A stretch of 58,107 nucleotides of DNA from Hyphomicrobiales bacterium (GTDB lineage Bacteria; Pseudomonadota; Alphaproteobacteria; Rhizobiales; JAJFHB01): positions 1-58,107 of the forward strand of contig JAJFHL010000383.1 of the NCBI GenBank assembly GCA_021775615.1. Reading direction: 5' to 3'. Below are positions 28,022 to 36,330 of the stretch, one piece after another. The translations under genes were made by a program, and so were the position numbers. Below the pieces are notes generated by a model. It saw only the letters and a list, made by a program, of their open reading frames with translations. It had not been told where the DNA came from and searched no databases. The first letter of the stretch is position 1; the number at the start of each line of letters is the position of its first letter.

Positions 28022-28789
28022 ATGAAGCCCATTCAAGTCGGCATTCTGGGTGTCGGCCACCTGACCTATCACATGGTGCCCGGCCTGGTGGCGGGGGACA
28101 ACGCCCTGGAAATCCGGCTTTCGCCGCGCAACGCGGAACTCGCCGGCGACCTGAAGGCGCGGTTTGGCGTGGAGATTGCCGCTGACAACAAGGATCTTGT
28201 GGAAAAAAGCGACGTGGTGCTGATCGGCGTGCGTCAGTTTCATGCCCTGGATGTGGTCAAAGACCTGCCCTGGCGTGCAGACCAGACGGTCGTTTCGTGT
28301 TGCGCCGGCCTCGCTCTCGACCAGCTTGCCCCGCTCACCGGCGAAGCGTCGCTGGTCCGGGCGATGCCCACGGTGGGCGCCGAGTTTGGTGAAAGCCCGA
28401 CATGCATCTTTCCCGACAATGCAGCGGCAACCGCTGTGTTGTCGAACTGCGGGACCGTCATTCCGCTGGGCTCCGAGCACCTCTTCAACGCGGCAACGGT
28501 CACGGTTTGCTACTCGAGCATGCTGTTCGGCCTGCTGGCGCGCATGGTCGAATGGAACGAAGCGGCGGGCCTCGAACCGCAGACTGCAAGGCAACTGGTG
28601 AGCGAGCTGACGAAATCGACCGCCGTCATGGCCGCTGAGCGCAGTCACGTGCCCCTCGATGCCATTGTCGAGGAACTCGCGACACCGGGAAGCTTCACGC
28701 TGAAGGGGCTTGAGACCCTGCAGGCAGGCAATGCATTCCAGTCATGGACCGATATGAGCAACGCCCTGATCGAGGAGCTTGCCGAATAA
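28022..28789 (+). CDS. ProC-like NAD(P)-binding reductase (pyrroline-5-carboxylate reductase family)
   Basis: The 255-residue protein has an N-terminal Rossmann fold, IQVGILGVGHLTYHMVPGLV, and further ProC-like segments: VEKSDVVLIGVRQFHALDVV, TVVSCCAGLALDQLA, LVRAMPTVGAEFGES and a C-terminal helical domain with ELTKSTAVMAAE and ATPGSFTLKGLETLQAG. True ProC reduces pyrroline-5-carboxylate to proline; paralogs act on related imines or 2-oxoacids. ATG at 28022 follows AAGGA at about 12 bases. The gene is 19 bp downstream of the cobalamin-binding gene and almost certainly co-transcribed. Given that partner, I think it is a specialised paralog and not the housekeeping ProC; this is inference. Confidence 0.75.
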   Translation: MKPIQVGILGVGHLTYHMVPGLVAGDNALEIRLSPRNAELAGDLKARFGVEIAADNKDLVEKSDVVLIGVRQFHALDVVKDLPWRADQTVVSCCAGLALDQLAPLTGEASLVRAMPTVGAEFGESPTCIFPDNAAATAVLSNCGTVIPLGSEHLFNAATVTVCYSSMLFGLLARMVEWNEAAGLEPQTARQLVSELTKSTAVMAAERSHVPLDAIVEELATPGSFTLKGLETLQAGNAFQSWTDMSNALIEELAE

Positions 28790-28856
28790 CCCGCCAAACG
28801 TCACGGACGGCAATTCTACCGACGCGGCCACCGATTACCCCCAGACAACACCACAC

Positions 28857-28912
28857 TTGACATTGCTACGCGGTTTCCACATGTTCGCGCTAACTTTGCG
28901 CGGAGGTTAGCG
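28857..28912 (+). promoter_or_regulatory. Possible promoter and leader hairpin of the RNA helicase gene
   Basis: TTGACA (28857-28862) is a consensus -35 box, but the -10 position (CATGTT, 28880-28885) is poor. Just downstream CGCTAAC (28888-28894) and GTTAGCG (28906-28912) form a 7-bp stem with an 11-base loop near the expected 5' end of the mRNA. About 95 bases of leader follow before the helicase ATG. A hairpin leader would suit autoregulation by the helicase, but this is a guess. Confidence 0.4.
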
Positions 28913-29008
28913 TTTGCTGTCCGTGGTGGAAGCATAATCCGGCCCATCCCCTGAAAGATCCGCGCCCGCGAGAGATCCGATCTCCGAGAAAGAACAAGAC
29001 ACGTCGAT

Positions 29009-30484
29009 ATGAGCTTCGATCAACTTGGCCTAAGTCCCAAGGTGCTGGCCGCCGTGCAGGCGGCAGGATTTGACACCCCTACCCCGATCCAGGAACAAGC
29101 AATCCCCGTCGTCCTCCAGGGCGGTGATGTGATGGGGCTAGCACAAACCGGCACCGGCAAAACCGCTTCGTTCACCTTGCCGATCCTGAATCGGCTGGAA
29201 AAAGGACGGGCGCGCACACGGATGCCGCGAACGCTGATTCTCGAGCCGACGCGGGAACTTGCGGCTCAGGTGCACGAGAGCTTCGAGCTGGTGGGTGCCA
29301 ACCACAAACTCACGATCGCACTTCTCATTGGCGGCGTTTCCTTCGCCGATCAGGACCGCAAGCTGGCAAAGGGCGCGGACGTACTGATCGCCACACCGGG
29401 ACGCCTGCTCGATCATTTCGAGCGCGGCAAGCTGATGATGAACGGCGTCGAGGTGCTGGTCGTCGACGAGGCCGACCGAATGCTCGACATGGGGTTCATT
29501 CCCGACATTGAGCGTATTTGCAAGCTCCTGCCGAAAAGCCGTCAGACCCTCTTCTTTTCGGCCACAATGCCACCGGAAATTCAGCGAATCACAAAAGCCT
29601 TCCTGAACAACCCGACCCAGATCGAGGTTGCGGCACGAAGCCAGGCGGCGTCCACGATCACTCAGGGGTGGGTGGCCGTTCCCTCCGATCCCAAGGGGAA
29701 GCGCGACGCCCTGCGGCGCATTCTGACGACACAGCCGGTCAAAAACGCCATCGTGTTCTGCAACCGCAAACGTGATGTCGCCCTTCTTGAGAAGTCATTT
29801 GAACGTCACAAGCTTTCCGGCCGCGCCCTGCATGGCGACATGAACCAGCATGCGCGTCTCGAAACGCTTCAGATGTTTCGCGACGGAGAAATCACTTATC
29901 TGATTGCAAGTGACGTGGCGGCGCGCGGACTGGACATTCCCGAAGTGAGCCACGTCTTCAATTTCGATATCCCGGACGCACCAGAAGATTACATCCACCG
30001 CATCGGCCGCACCGGACGCGCGGGTAAGGAAGGACACGCCATCGGCCTGGTCGCACGCTCCGACAGGTCGAAGATTTCAGCAATCGAACAACTCATTGGC
30101 AGCTCTCTTCCCTGGCTCGAAGGCGAGCCGGCGGAGACCTCCGACGACGACACCCCGGAACGGCGTGGCCGAGGCCGCGGACGGGGCGCCAAGCCGGCAA
30201 GGCGGGGCCGCGAACCCAAACGTGACGATAGCAAACGCGGTGAAGACAAGCGCGGTGAAGGCAAGCCCGACGACAGAAAGCGCGACGACAGAAAGCCCGA
30301 CGACGGCGACCGTGAAGTCTCCGAGAAAACCGGAACGCCGGACGAAAAAGCGAAACCAAGACGGACTGCAACCACCGATAAGCAACCTGACTCGAGACGC
30401 AAGTCGGATCGTGGCAAAGAAGTATTGGGGCTTGGCGACCATGTACCGGCGTTTCTGATGAAGCCGCTGCGCAAAGACGGCTGA
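29009..30484 (+). CDS. DEAD-box RNA helicase (RhlE-like)
   Basis: The 491-residue ATP-dependent RNA helicase has all core motifs in order: Q-motif region (PTPIQEQAIP), AQTGTGKTASF (motif I), PTRELAAQV, TPGRLLDHF, VLVVDEADRMLDMGF (DEAD), FFSATMP, VAARGLDIPEV and YIHRIGRTGRAGKEG (motif VI). After residue ~375 comes a disordered basic tail with Arg/Gly (GRGRGRGAKPARRG) and near-repeats of KR-D/G-D/E units (about 30217-30310), as in RhlE-type helicases, which use such tails for RNA binding. Likely role: ribosome or mRNA unfolding, possibly with RNase E. The start is ATG; the GGDEF gene follows after 122 bp. Confidence 0.92.
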   Translation: MSFDQLGLSPKVLAAVQAAGFDTPTPIQEQAIPVVLQGGDVMGLAQTGTGKTASFTLPILNRLEKGRARTRMPRTLILEPTRELAAQVHESFELVGANHKLTIALLIGGVSFADQDRKLAKGADVLIATPGRLLDHFERGKLMMNGVEVLVVDEADRMLDMGFIPDIERICKLLPKSRQTLFFSATMPPEIQRITKAFLNNPTQIEVAARSQAASTITQGWVAVPSDPKGKRDALRRILTTQPVKNAIVFCNRKRDVALLEKSFERHKLSGRALHGDMNQHARLETLQMFRDGEITYLIASDVAARGLDIPEVSHVFNFDIPDAPEDYIHRIGRTGRAGKEGHAIGLVARSDRSKISAIEQLIGSSLPWLEGEPAETSDDDTPERRGRGRGRGAKPARRGREPKRDDSKRGEDKRGEGKPDDRKRDDRKPDDGDREVSEKTGTPDEKAKPRRTATTDKQPDSRRKSDRGKEVLGLGDHVPAFLMKPLRKDG

Positions 30485-30606
30485 CTCGTTGGTGCACTAA
30501 CGGTTTGGTTTACGAAACGGTAATCTCAAAAGCGCATATTGTGTCTGTTCGGGACGGTCCGCGCATGCGGTAACCAAATTCGGCACTCTCCAGAACAGAG
30601 AGGCAC

Positions 30607-31668
30607 ATGGTGAGCAACTCCTCTGAGTACGAAAAATCTCTCGCGCAGGCCCACAAGGCCATGGCGCTCATGGTCGAGCGGCGATGCCCGGCCACACCGC
30701 AGAATTTTGAACTGTGGTACAACTATTCTATGGGGCACAATCGTGCCCTGATGGCCGAAGTCGACCGGGCCGTCGGTGACGAAGGCACTCTGCCGCAGAC
30801 CGTGGCAGACAAAATTTACGATGAAAACCTCGCGCCACCTCTCGACACCGAAACGGTGACCAAGGTCTCTCAGCAGGTCAGCGGCGAACTTGAGCAGGTC
30901 ATAACAACTCTTGGCGTTGCGCAAGGACAGACGTCCGATTACGGCCGGTCGCTTGGCAGCGCCAGTGAGGAACTCGTCGGTGCGTCGGATTCAACGAATG
31001 TGCAGGACATCGTTTCACGACTGCTGGAGTCAACTCAGGCCATGCAGGACCACAACCGCGCGCTGGAAGAGAGGCTCAATACGTCGCAAGAGCAAATCGC
31101 CGAGCTGAACCAGAACCTTGAGACCGTGCGCTTCGAGTCACGCAATGATCAGTTGACCGGCATAGCCAACCGCAAGGCCTTCGACGAGACGATCAAGACC
31201 ATGTCCGGAGCGGCGATCGAGGACGAGCAGGAGCTCTGCCTGCTGATGGGCGACATCGACCGCTTCAAGAAATTCAATGACACTTACGGCCACCAAACCG
31301 GCGATCAGGTTTTGCGCCTGGTGGCGACATGCATGACGTCGGTTCTCAAGGGCCAGGACTTTGCGGCACGCTACGGCGGCGAGGAATTTGTCGTGCTGTT
31401 GCCCGATACGAGCCTGCAGGCGGCCATTACGGTTGCAAATCACATCCGCAAGACAGTTCTGACGAAAAAGCTGGTCAAGAAATCAACCGGCGAAGACCTC
31501 GGCAACGTCACTATGTCTTTTGGCGCGGCGAAATTCCGTCCCGGCGAAGGTATCGACACGTGGATCCATCGTGCCGATGCATGCCTCTATGCTGCAAAGG
31601 GCGCGGGGCGAAACCAAGTCAAATGCGAAACCGACCCTGACATCGACCTCGACATCAACGCGGCCTGA
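30607..31668 (+). CDS. GGDEF-domain diguanylate cyclase
   Basis: Diguanylate cyclases make c-di-GMP, which favours sessile growth. The C-terminal half holds the GGDEF domain: NDQLTGIANRKAFDETI, LLMGDIDRFKKFNDTYGHQTGDQVLRLVA and ARYGGEEFVVLLP (active site GGEEF). The RxxD inhibitory I-site, expected a few residues before the active loop, reads KGQD, so product inhibition is probably absent. The N-terminal ~170 residues (MALMVERRCPATPQNFELWYNYSMGHN and a Gln/Glu coiled-coil stretch) have no recognised sensor domain and no membrane segment, so the protein is cytoplasmic. ATG has AGAGAGG upstream. Convergent with the tfoX-like gene. Confidence 0.92.
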   Translation: MVSNSSEYEKSLAQAHKAMALMVERRCPATPQNFELWYNYSMGHNRALMAEVDRAVGDEGTLPQTVADKIYDENLAPPLDTETVTKVSQQVSGELEQVITTLGVAQGQTSDYGRSLGSASEELVGASDSTNVQDIVSRLLESTQAMQDHNRALEERLNTSQEQIAELNQNLETVRFESRNDQLTGIANRKAFDETIKTMSGAAIEDEQELCLLMGDIDRFKKFNDTYGHQTGDQVLRLVATCMTSVLKGQDFAARYGGEEFVVLLPDTSLQAAITVANHIRKTVLTKKLVKKSTGEDLGNVTMSFGAAKFRPGEGIDTWIHRADACLYAAKGAGRNQVKCETDPDIDLDINAA

Positions 31669-31725
31669 CCGACGCCAATCGGCGCACGTCTGCCCGCAAC
31701 GGGTACACCGGTTGGAGCCAACTGC

Positions 31726-32094
31726 CTACTTTGCTGAATGTTTGCGCTGGCGTGCCGGTTTCTTGCTGTCCGCCTGCAGCGCGACGGAGAAGGCTTTGCG
31801 GGCCCACTCGGTGAACTCTTCCGGCTCGTCATAAAGGCGTTCGGGAAGCCGCCAGTAGGACATCTCCATCGCCTTGCCGTTCTTCTCGTACATGAAAGGG
31901 CCGGACTGCTCGTTCTCGAAGTCGGCCCTGGTGGTGTCGTCAACCTTCAAAAACAACACTTCATCGGCGATCAGACCAAACATCAGGCCTTCGCGGAAGA
32001 TGCCGGCGCCGCCGAACATGCGCTTGACGTCAACAGGACCAAAACCCTCGAGCTGTTCTGAAAGGAACTCCAGAAATTCCGCGCTTACGGCCAA
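31726..32094 (-). CDS. TfoX N-terminal-domain protein
   Basis: The 122-residue protein matches the TfoX/Sxy N-terminal domain: VSAEFLEFLSEQLEGFGPVDVKRMFGGAGIFREGLMFGLIADEVLFLKVDD. TfoX/Sxy controls competence genes in Gammaproteobacteria; small alphaproteobacterial members of this type have unknown roles and usually no competence link. The start is TTG, two bases after the sufA stop, with AAGGA overlapping the end of sufA; no ATG is in place. That spacing suggests translational coupling as the last gene of the suf run. The lysine/arginine-rich tail (KKPARQRKHSAK) is unremarkable. Confidence 0.85.
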   Translation of the reverse strand: MAVSAEFLEFLSEQLEGFGPVDVKRMFGGAGIFREGLMFGLIADEVLFLKVDDTTRADFENEQSGPFMYEKNGKAMEMSYWRLPERLYDEPEEFTEWARKAFSVALQADSKKPARQRKHSAK

Positions 32095-32096
32095 AT

Positions 32097-32507
32097 CTAT
32101 GCGTCCTTGCGAGGTTCCGTTCCAGCTGCAAATTCCGGCGGCAATGCGGCCGGCGTGATCGACACGGATTCACCGCAGCCGCACGCGCTCGTCTCGTTCG
32201 GATTGGAAAATGTAAAACCGGACGACAGCTGTTCGACCTTGTAATCCATCTCGGTGCCAAGCAGGAACAATACCGCCGCGGGATCGATCAGAATGGTGAC
32301 ATCCTTGTCTTCAACGACTTCGTCCAGAGGATTGTGTTCCTCGGCATACTCCATTGTGTAGCTCATGCCGGCGCAGCCGCCATTGGTCACGCCGACCCGT
32401 ACGCCAATGACATTGCTGCCGGTGCGCGCCATGATGGCCTTGATCCGATCCGCAGCCCCGTCGGTCAGGGTGACTACTTTTGGTCTGGGACGTATTCTTG
32501 AAGTCAT
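32097..32507 (-). CDS. sufA: Iron-sulfur carrier protein SufA (HesB/IscA family)
   Basis: SufA carries [2Fe-2S] or [4Fe-4S] clusters to target enzymes. The 136-residue protein has the A-type carrier fold with the three conserved cysteines in NGGCAGMSY and SACGCGESV, and DPAAVLFLLGTEMDYK. About 15 N-terminal basic residues precede the fold; the C-terminal ~20 residues extend past the CGC motif. It follows sufT by 30 bp and precedes the tfoX-like gene by 2 bp on the minus strand, at the end of the suf run. Confidence 0.95.
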   Translation of the reverse strand: MTSRIRPRPKVVTLTDGAADRIKAIMARTGSNVIGVRVGVTNGGCAGMSYTMEYAEEHNPLDEVVEDKDVTILIDPAAVLFLLGTEMDYKVEQLSSGFTFSNPNETSACGCGESVSITPAALPPEFAAGTEPRKDA

Positions 32508-32537
32508 GTCTCGCTGCCTTCCAAGGAATCCGTGATC

Positions 32538-32939
32538 TTAAAACATATTCAGCGCAACACGCGCTTCGTCGGACATCCTTGTGATATCCCACGGAGGGTC
32601 GAATGTCAGGTTCACTCTGACCTCGCCAACGCCCTCCACCATGTGGATCGCTTCTTCGACCCAGATCGGCATGTCGCCGGCAACCGGACAGCCGGGCGCC
32701 GTCAACGTCATATCAACCTTGACGTTGCGGTCGTCGTCCACGTCAATCTTATAGATAAGACCTAACTCGTAAATGTCCACCGGGATCTCGGGGTCATAGA
32801 CCGTCTTGATCGCCGCAACCATGTCGTGGGTCAGGCGCTCCAGTTCCTCCGCCGGTATGGCGCTCTCCTGCGCTTTTTCCACCGGCTCTGCAGCCGGTTC
32901 CGGCGTGGTGTTGAGATCAATAGTATCGCGATTTTCCAT
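32538..32939 (-). CDS. sufT: SUF system protein SufT (DUF59/MIP18 family)
   Basis: The 133-residue protein has a disordered acidic N-terminus (TTPEPAAEPVEKAQESAIP) and a DUF59 domain: VYDPEIPVDIYELGLIYKIDV, MTLTAPGCPVAGDMPIWVEEAI and VNLTFDPPWDITRMSDEARVALNMF. DUF59 proteins in suf operons (SufT) help [4Fe-4S] maturation; the Cys in TAPGCP is the conserved residue. It lies 14 bp after sufS. Position between sufS and sufA is standard for alphaproteobacteria. Confidence 0.92.
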   Translation of the reverse strand: MENRDTIDLNTTPEPAAEPVEKAQESAIPAEELERLTHDMVAAIKTVYDPEIPVDIYELGLIYKIDVDDDRNVKVDMTLTAPGCPVAGDMPIWVEEAIHMVEGVGEVRVNLTFDPPWDITRMSDEARVALNMF

Positions 32940-32953
32940 GGCGACGGTCCCGT

Positions 32954-34210
32954 TTACGAGAAAAACTCAGAAGCACCGATGAGGGCGTCCACCAGCGTGT
33001 CGACCTCATCTGTGGTGTTGTACATGCCGAACGACGCCCGGCAGGTGGACGTCACGCCAAACCGCGACAAAAGCGGTTCGGCACAGTGAGTGCCCGCCCG
33101 CACGGCGACGCCTGAGCGGTCAATTACGGTGGAGATATCGTGCGCATGCACGCCCTCCATCGCAAATGAAACGATGGACCCCTTGTTCGGCGTCGTGCCG
33201 AACAGTGTCAACGAATTCAGCTCCGACAACCGCGCGGTCGCATAATCCAGCAGCTTGCGCTCGTGATCGACGATGTTCTCGCGTCCGACATCCATGATGT
33301 ACTGGACCGCTTCGCCGAGCCCGATCGCCTGAACAATCGCGGGAGTGCCCGCTTCGAACCGGTGCGGGATGTCGGCATAGGTGATGTCGTCTGTCTGGAC
33401 ATAGCCGATCATCTCGCCGCCGCCCTGATAGGGCGACATGGCGCGCAGGATCTCGGGCTTTGCATAAAGCACACCGATACCGGAGGGGCCGTAGACCTTG
33501 TGACCGGTGAAGACGAAGAAGTCGCAATCGAGCGCCTGAACGTCGATCGGCATGTGAACCGCGCTCTGGCTGCCGTCGACCAGCACCGGTATGCCGTGCT
33601 CGTGGGAGATCCGGATGATCTCCTGCATCGGCGTGATGGTGCCGAGGGCGTTGGACATATGGGTGATGGCGACGATCTTGGTCTTCGGCGTGATCAGTTT
33701 TTCGAACTCGTCGAGCTGGAACTCGCCGTCATCGGTACACGGCGCCCATTTGAGCACCGCGCCGTTGCGTTCACGGTGAAAGTGCCAGGGTACGATGTTC
33801 GAATGATGCTCCAGAATGGAAACGATGATCTCGTCGCCTTCCGAGATATTGTCCATCCCCCAGCTGGAGGCGACCAGATTGATGGCTTCCGTTGCATTGC
33901 GGGTGAAGATGACGGCGTCGCCCGTCGGCGCGTTCAGGAACTTGCGCACCTTTTCGCGGGCCGCCTCGAAATTGCTGGTTGCGGTGTTGGAGAGGTAGTG
34001 CAGGCCTCTGTGCACATTGGCATATTCGGACTCATATGCCTCGCGCATGGCGTCGATCACCACACTCGGCTTCTGCGCCGACGCGGCATTGTCGAGATAA
34101 ACCAGCGGCTTGCCGTAGACTTCCCGGCTCAGAATCGGAAAGTCCGCCCTGACGCGTTCAACATCGAACCCGCCAACGCTCTGTCTGCTCACAACGGCCA
34201 CGTCACTCAT
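32954..34210 (-). CDS. sufS: Cysteine desulfurase SufS
   Basis: SufS is a PLP enzyme that takes sulfur from cysteine for cluster assembly. The 418-residue protein shows class V aminotransferase motifs: YLDNAASAQKP, TRNATEAINLVASS, SILEHHSNIVPW, LVDGSQSAVHMPIDVQ, the PLP lysine in FTGHKVYGPSGIGVLY, and the active-site cysteine in AGTHCAEPLL. This is the group II desulfurase type, without the long flexible loop of IscS. Its start overlaps the sufD stop by one base (TAATG), so translation is coupled. A second desulfurase (iscS type) opens the same operon. Confidence 0.96.
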   Translation of the reverse strand: MSDVAVVSRQSVGGFDVERVRADFPILSREVYGKPLVYLDNAASAQKPSVVIDAMREAYESEYANVHRGLHYLSNTATSNFEAAREKVRKFLNAPTGDAVIFTRNATEAINLVASSWGMDNISEGDEIIVSILEHHSNIVPWHFHRERNGAVLKWAPCTDDGEFQLDEFEKLITPKTKIVAITHMSNALGTITPMQEIIRISHEHGIPVLVDGSQSAVHMPIDVQALDCDFFVFTGHKVYGPSGIGVLYAKPEILRAMSPYQGGGEMIGYVQTDDITYADIPHRFEAGTPAIVQAIGLGEAVQYIMDVGRENIVDHERKLLDYATARLSELNSLTLFGTTPNKGSIVSFAMEGVHAHDISTVIDRSGVAVRAGTHCAEPLLSRFGVTSTCRASFGMYNTTDEVDTLVDALIGASEFFS

Positions 34211-35535
34211 TACGACCCGTCTCCTGCGCCATCGCGCAATTCTGCCACATAGGCCTTCACCAGATCACGGATTTCTTCGGACTCAATCTCGTCCACCGCC
34301 TCTCCGATAAAAGCCGCAATCAGAAGCGACTTTGCCTCATCGGCCGGAATGCCCCTGCTGCGAAGATAGAACATCTGGTCTTCGTCGAGTTCGCCGCAGG
34401 TGGCGCCATGGGTGCAACGCACATCATCGGCAAAGATCTCAAGTTCCGGTTTGGCGTCAAACTCCGCGGTCTCGGACAGCAAAAGCCCCTGGGTCATCTG
34501 CATGCCATCGGTCTTCTGCGCGTCGGGACGAACAATGATCTTACCCTGGAAGATACCACGGGCATGATCGTCCATCACGCATTTGAAGAGTTCGCCGCTG
34601 GTACATTCGGGCACTGCGTGATCGACCATAAGCGCGGTATCGCAATGCTGCCGGTCCGACAGCATGTAGGCGCCCGCGATGCCGACGTGACCGCCCTCGC
34701 CGTCCAGCCGGGACTTGATCTGATTGCGTGTGGTCTGAGCGCCCGCCGAAAGGCAAAGCGAGTTGAATGTGGCGCCCGCGCCGATCACCGAATGGGTATT
34801 GGCCAGATGAACCGCCGAGGCCGTTTCGTTCTGCACTTTGATGTGCTCGGCCCTGGCGCCGGTTCCCAGAAACACCTCGGTCCAACTGTTGGCCACATAG
34901 CGGCCATCGCCTACGCCGAGATGGGTTTCCAGCAATGTGATTTCAGCGCCGTCACCCAGGACCAGCAGGCAGCGGGTGTTGAGTGTCTGGGGCTCGGTGC
35001 CGGTGTTGACGAATATCAGCTCCACCGGTTTGTCGACCTTTGTCCCGGCCGGCACCGAAATGGCGATGCCTCCTGTGAGGAACACCGTATTGAGTGCCGA
35101 CACGGCATCATGCTCGTCGGTGAAGGCGCTGCCGAACTTCTCGCGCAGCCACTGCGGGGCATCGTCCAGATCCTCGTCAATGCACACGCACTGCGCTGCA
35201 CCACACAGGCCTTCATAGTCGGAAAGTTCCGCGCGCAGGTGCCCGTCAACAAACATGATGACATGACGGTCGAGAGCGGTGAAAGGCGACTTCACGCCGG
35301 CCGGCACTTCGGACTGTGAACCGGTCAATGCGGGTGGGAACCCGGTGTCCAGAACCGTGCGGAGGTCGGTCCAACGCCAGGCTTCGTCACGCCGGTGCGG
35401 CAGACCGGTCTCGGCAAAACTGTCCCGGGCGGCCTGTCGTGCCGGCTCGAGCCATTGGGCCTTCGGCAGGACTTCTCCGGCCTCGGCAAAGGCTTCTAGA
35501 TACGCCGTTTCGGCTTCTGATCGTTGAATGCTCAT
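34210..35535 (-). CDS. sufD: Fe-S cluster assembly protein SufD
   Basis: SufD forms the SufBC2D scaffold on which clusters are built. The 441-residue protein has the family's beta-helix core and the C-terminal segment RCTHGATCGELDEDQMFYLRSRGIPADEAKSLLIAAFIGE, shared with SufB. The His and Cys of RCTHGATC match the conserved scaffold residues. The N-terminal ~100 residues are helical. It overlaps sufC by one base at its start and sufS by one base at its stop, so sufC-sufD-sufS is tightly coupled. Confidence 0.96.
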   Translation of the reverse strand: MSIQRSEAETAYLEAFAEAGEVLPKAQWLEPARQAARDSFAETGLPHRRDEAWRWTDLRTVLDTGFPPALTGSQSEVPAGVKSPFTALDRHVIMFVDGHLRAELSDYEGLCGAAQCVCIDEDLDDAPQWLREKFGSAFTDEHDAVSALNTVFLTGGIAISVPAGTKVDKPVELIFVNTGTEPQTLNTRCLLVLGDGAEITLLETHLGVGDGRYVANSWTEVFLGTGARAEHIKVQNETASAVHLANTHSVIGAGATFNSLCLSAGAQTTRNQIKSRLDGEGGHVGIAGAYMLSDRQHCDTALMVDHAVPECTSGELFKCVMDDHARGIFQGKIIVRPDAQKTDGMQMTQGLLLSETAEFDAKPELEIFADDVRCTHGATCGELDEDQMFYLRSRGIPADEAKSLLIAAFIGEAVDEIESEEIRDLVKAYVAELRDGAGDGS

Positions 35536-36284
35536 CAGGCCGCGTCCGCCTCATAGGCGGCGTAACCGCTCTCTTCGAGTTCGAGGGCGAGCTCCTTGCC
35601 GCCGGACCGCACGATCTTGCCGGCCGAAAGCACGTGTACATGATCCGGCACGATATAGTTCAACAGGCGCTGATAGTGGGTGATGATCACCATGCCCCGA
35701 TCGGGGCCGCGCAACGCGTTGACGCCGTCGGCGACAACCCGCAGGGCATCGATATCGAGGCCCGAATCGGTTTCATCCAGCACACACAGGGTCGGATCGA
35801 GAACCGCCATCTGCAGGATCTCCGCGCGTTTCTTTTCACCGCCCGAGAAACCGACATTGACCGACCGGCGCAGCATGTCCTGCGAAACCTTCAACTGATC
35901 GGCCTTCTCGCGCACCAGCTTCATGAAATCCGGCGTTGCCAGCTCGTCTTCGCCGCGCAACTTGCGTTGCGAGTTCACCGCCGTCTTGAGGAACGTCATA
36001 GTGGCGACGCCGGGGATCTCGATGGGATACTGAAATGCCAGAAACAGGCCATGCGCGGCGCGTTCCTCGGGCTCCATTTCAAGCAGGTCCTCGCCCTTGT
36101 ATGAGACGGACCCTTCGGTGATTTCATAGTCGTCCCGACCGGCGAGAACGTGGGACAGAGTGCTTTTGCCGGAGCCGTTCGGCCCCATGATGGCGTGCAC
36201 TTCTCCAGGGTTCACCGTCAGATCAATGCCACGCAAAATGGGCTGGTCTTCGACCTTTGCATGCAGGTTCTTAATCTCGAGCAT
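35535..36284 (-). CDS. sufC: Fe-S cluster assembly ATPase SufC
   Basis: SufC is the ABC-type ATPase of the SufBC2D complex; it is cytoplasmic and not a transporter. The 249-residue protein has Walker A MGPNGSGKSTLS, the ABC signature VGFSGGEKKRAEIL, Walker B CVLDETDSGLDIDA and the switch His in VIITHYQR. No transmembrane partner is present. It starts 46 bp after sufB and overlaps sufD. Confidence 0.97.
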   Translation of the reverse strand: MLEIKNLHAKVEDQPILRGIDLTVNPGEVHAIMGPNGSGKSTLSHVLAGRDDYEITEGSVSYKGEDLLEMEPEERAAHGLFLAFQYPIEIPGVATMTFLKTAVNSQRKLRGEDELATPDFMKLVREKADQLKVSQDMLRRSVNVGFSGGEKKRAEILQMAVLDPTLCVLDETDSGLDIDALRVVADGVNALRGPDRGMVIITHYQRLLNYIVPDHVHVLSAGKIVRSGGKELALELEESGYAAYEADAA

Positions 36285-36330
36285 TTCTGCTACGCGCTCC
36301 TCAATATCTCTTTAAACTTCCACGGACCGG

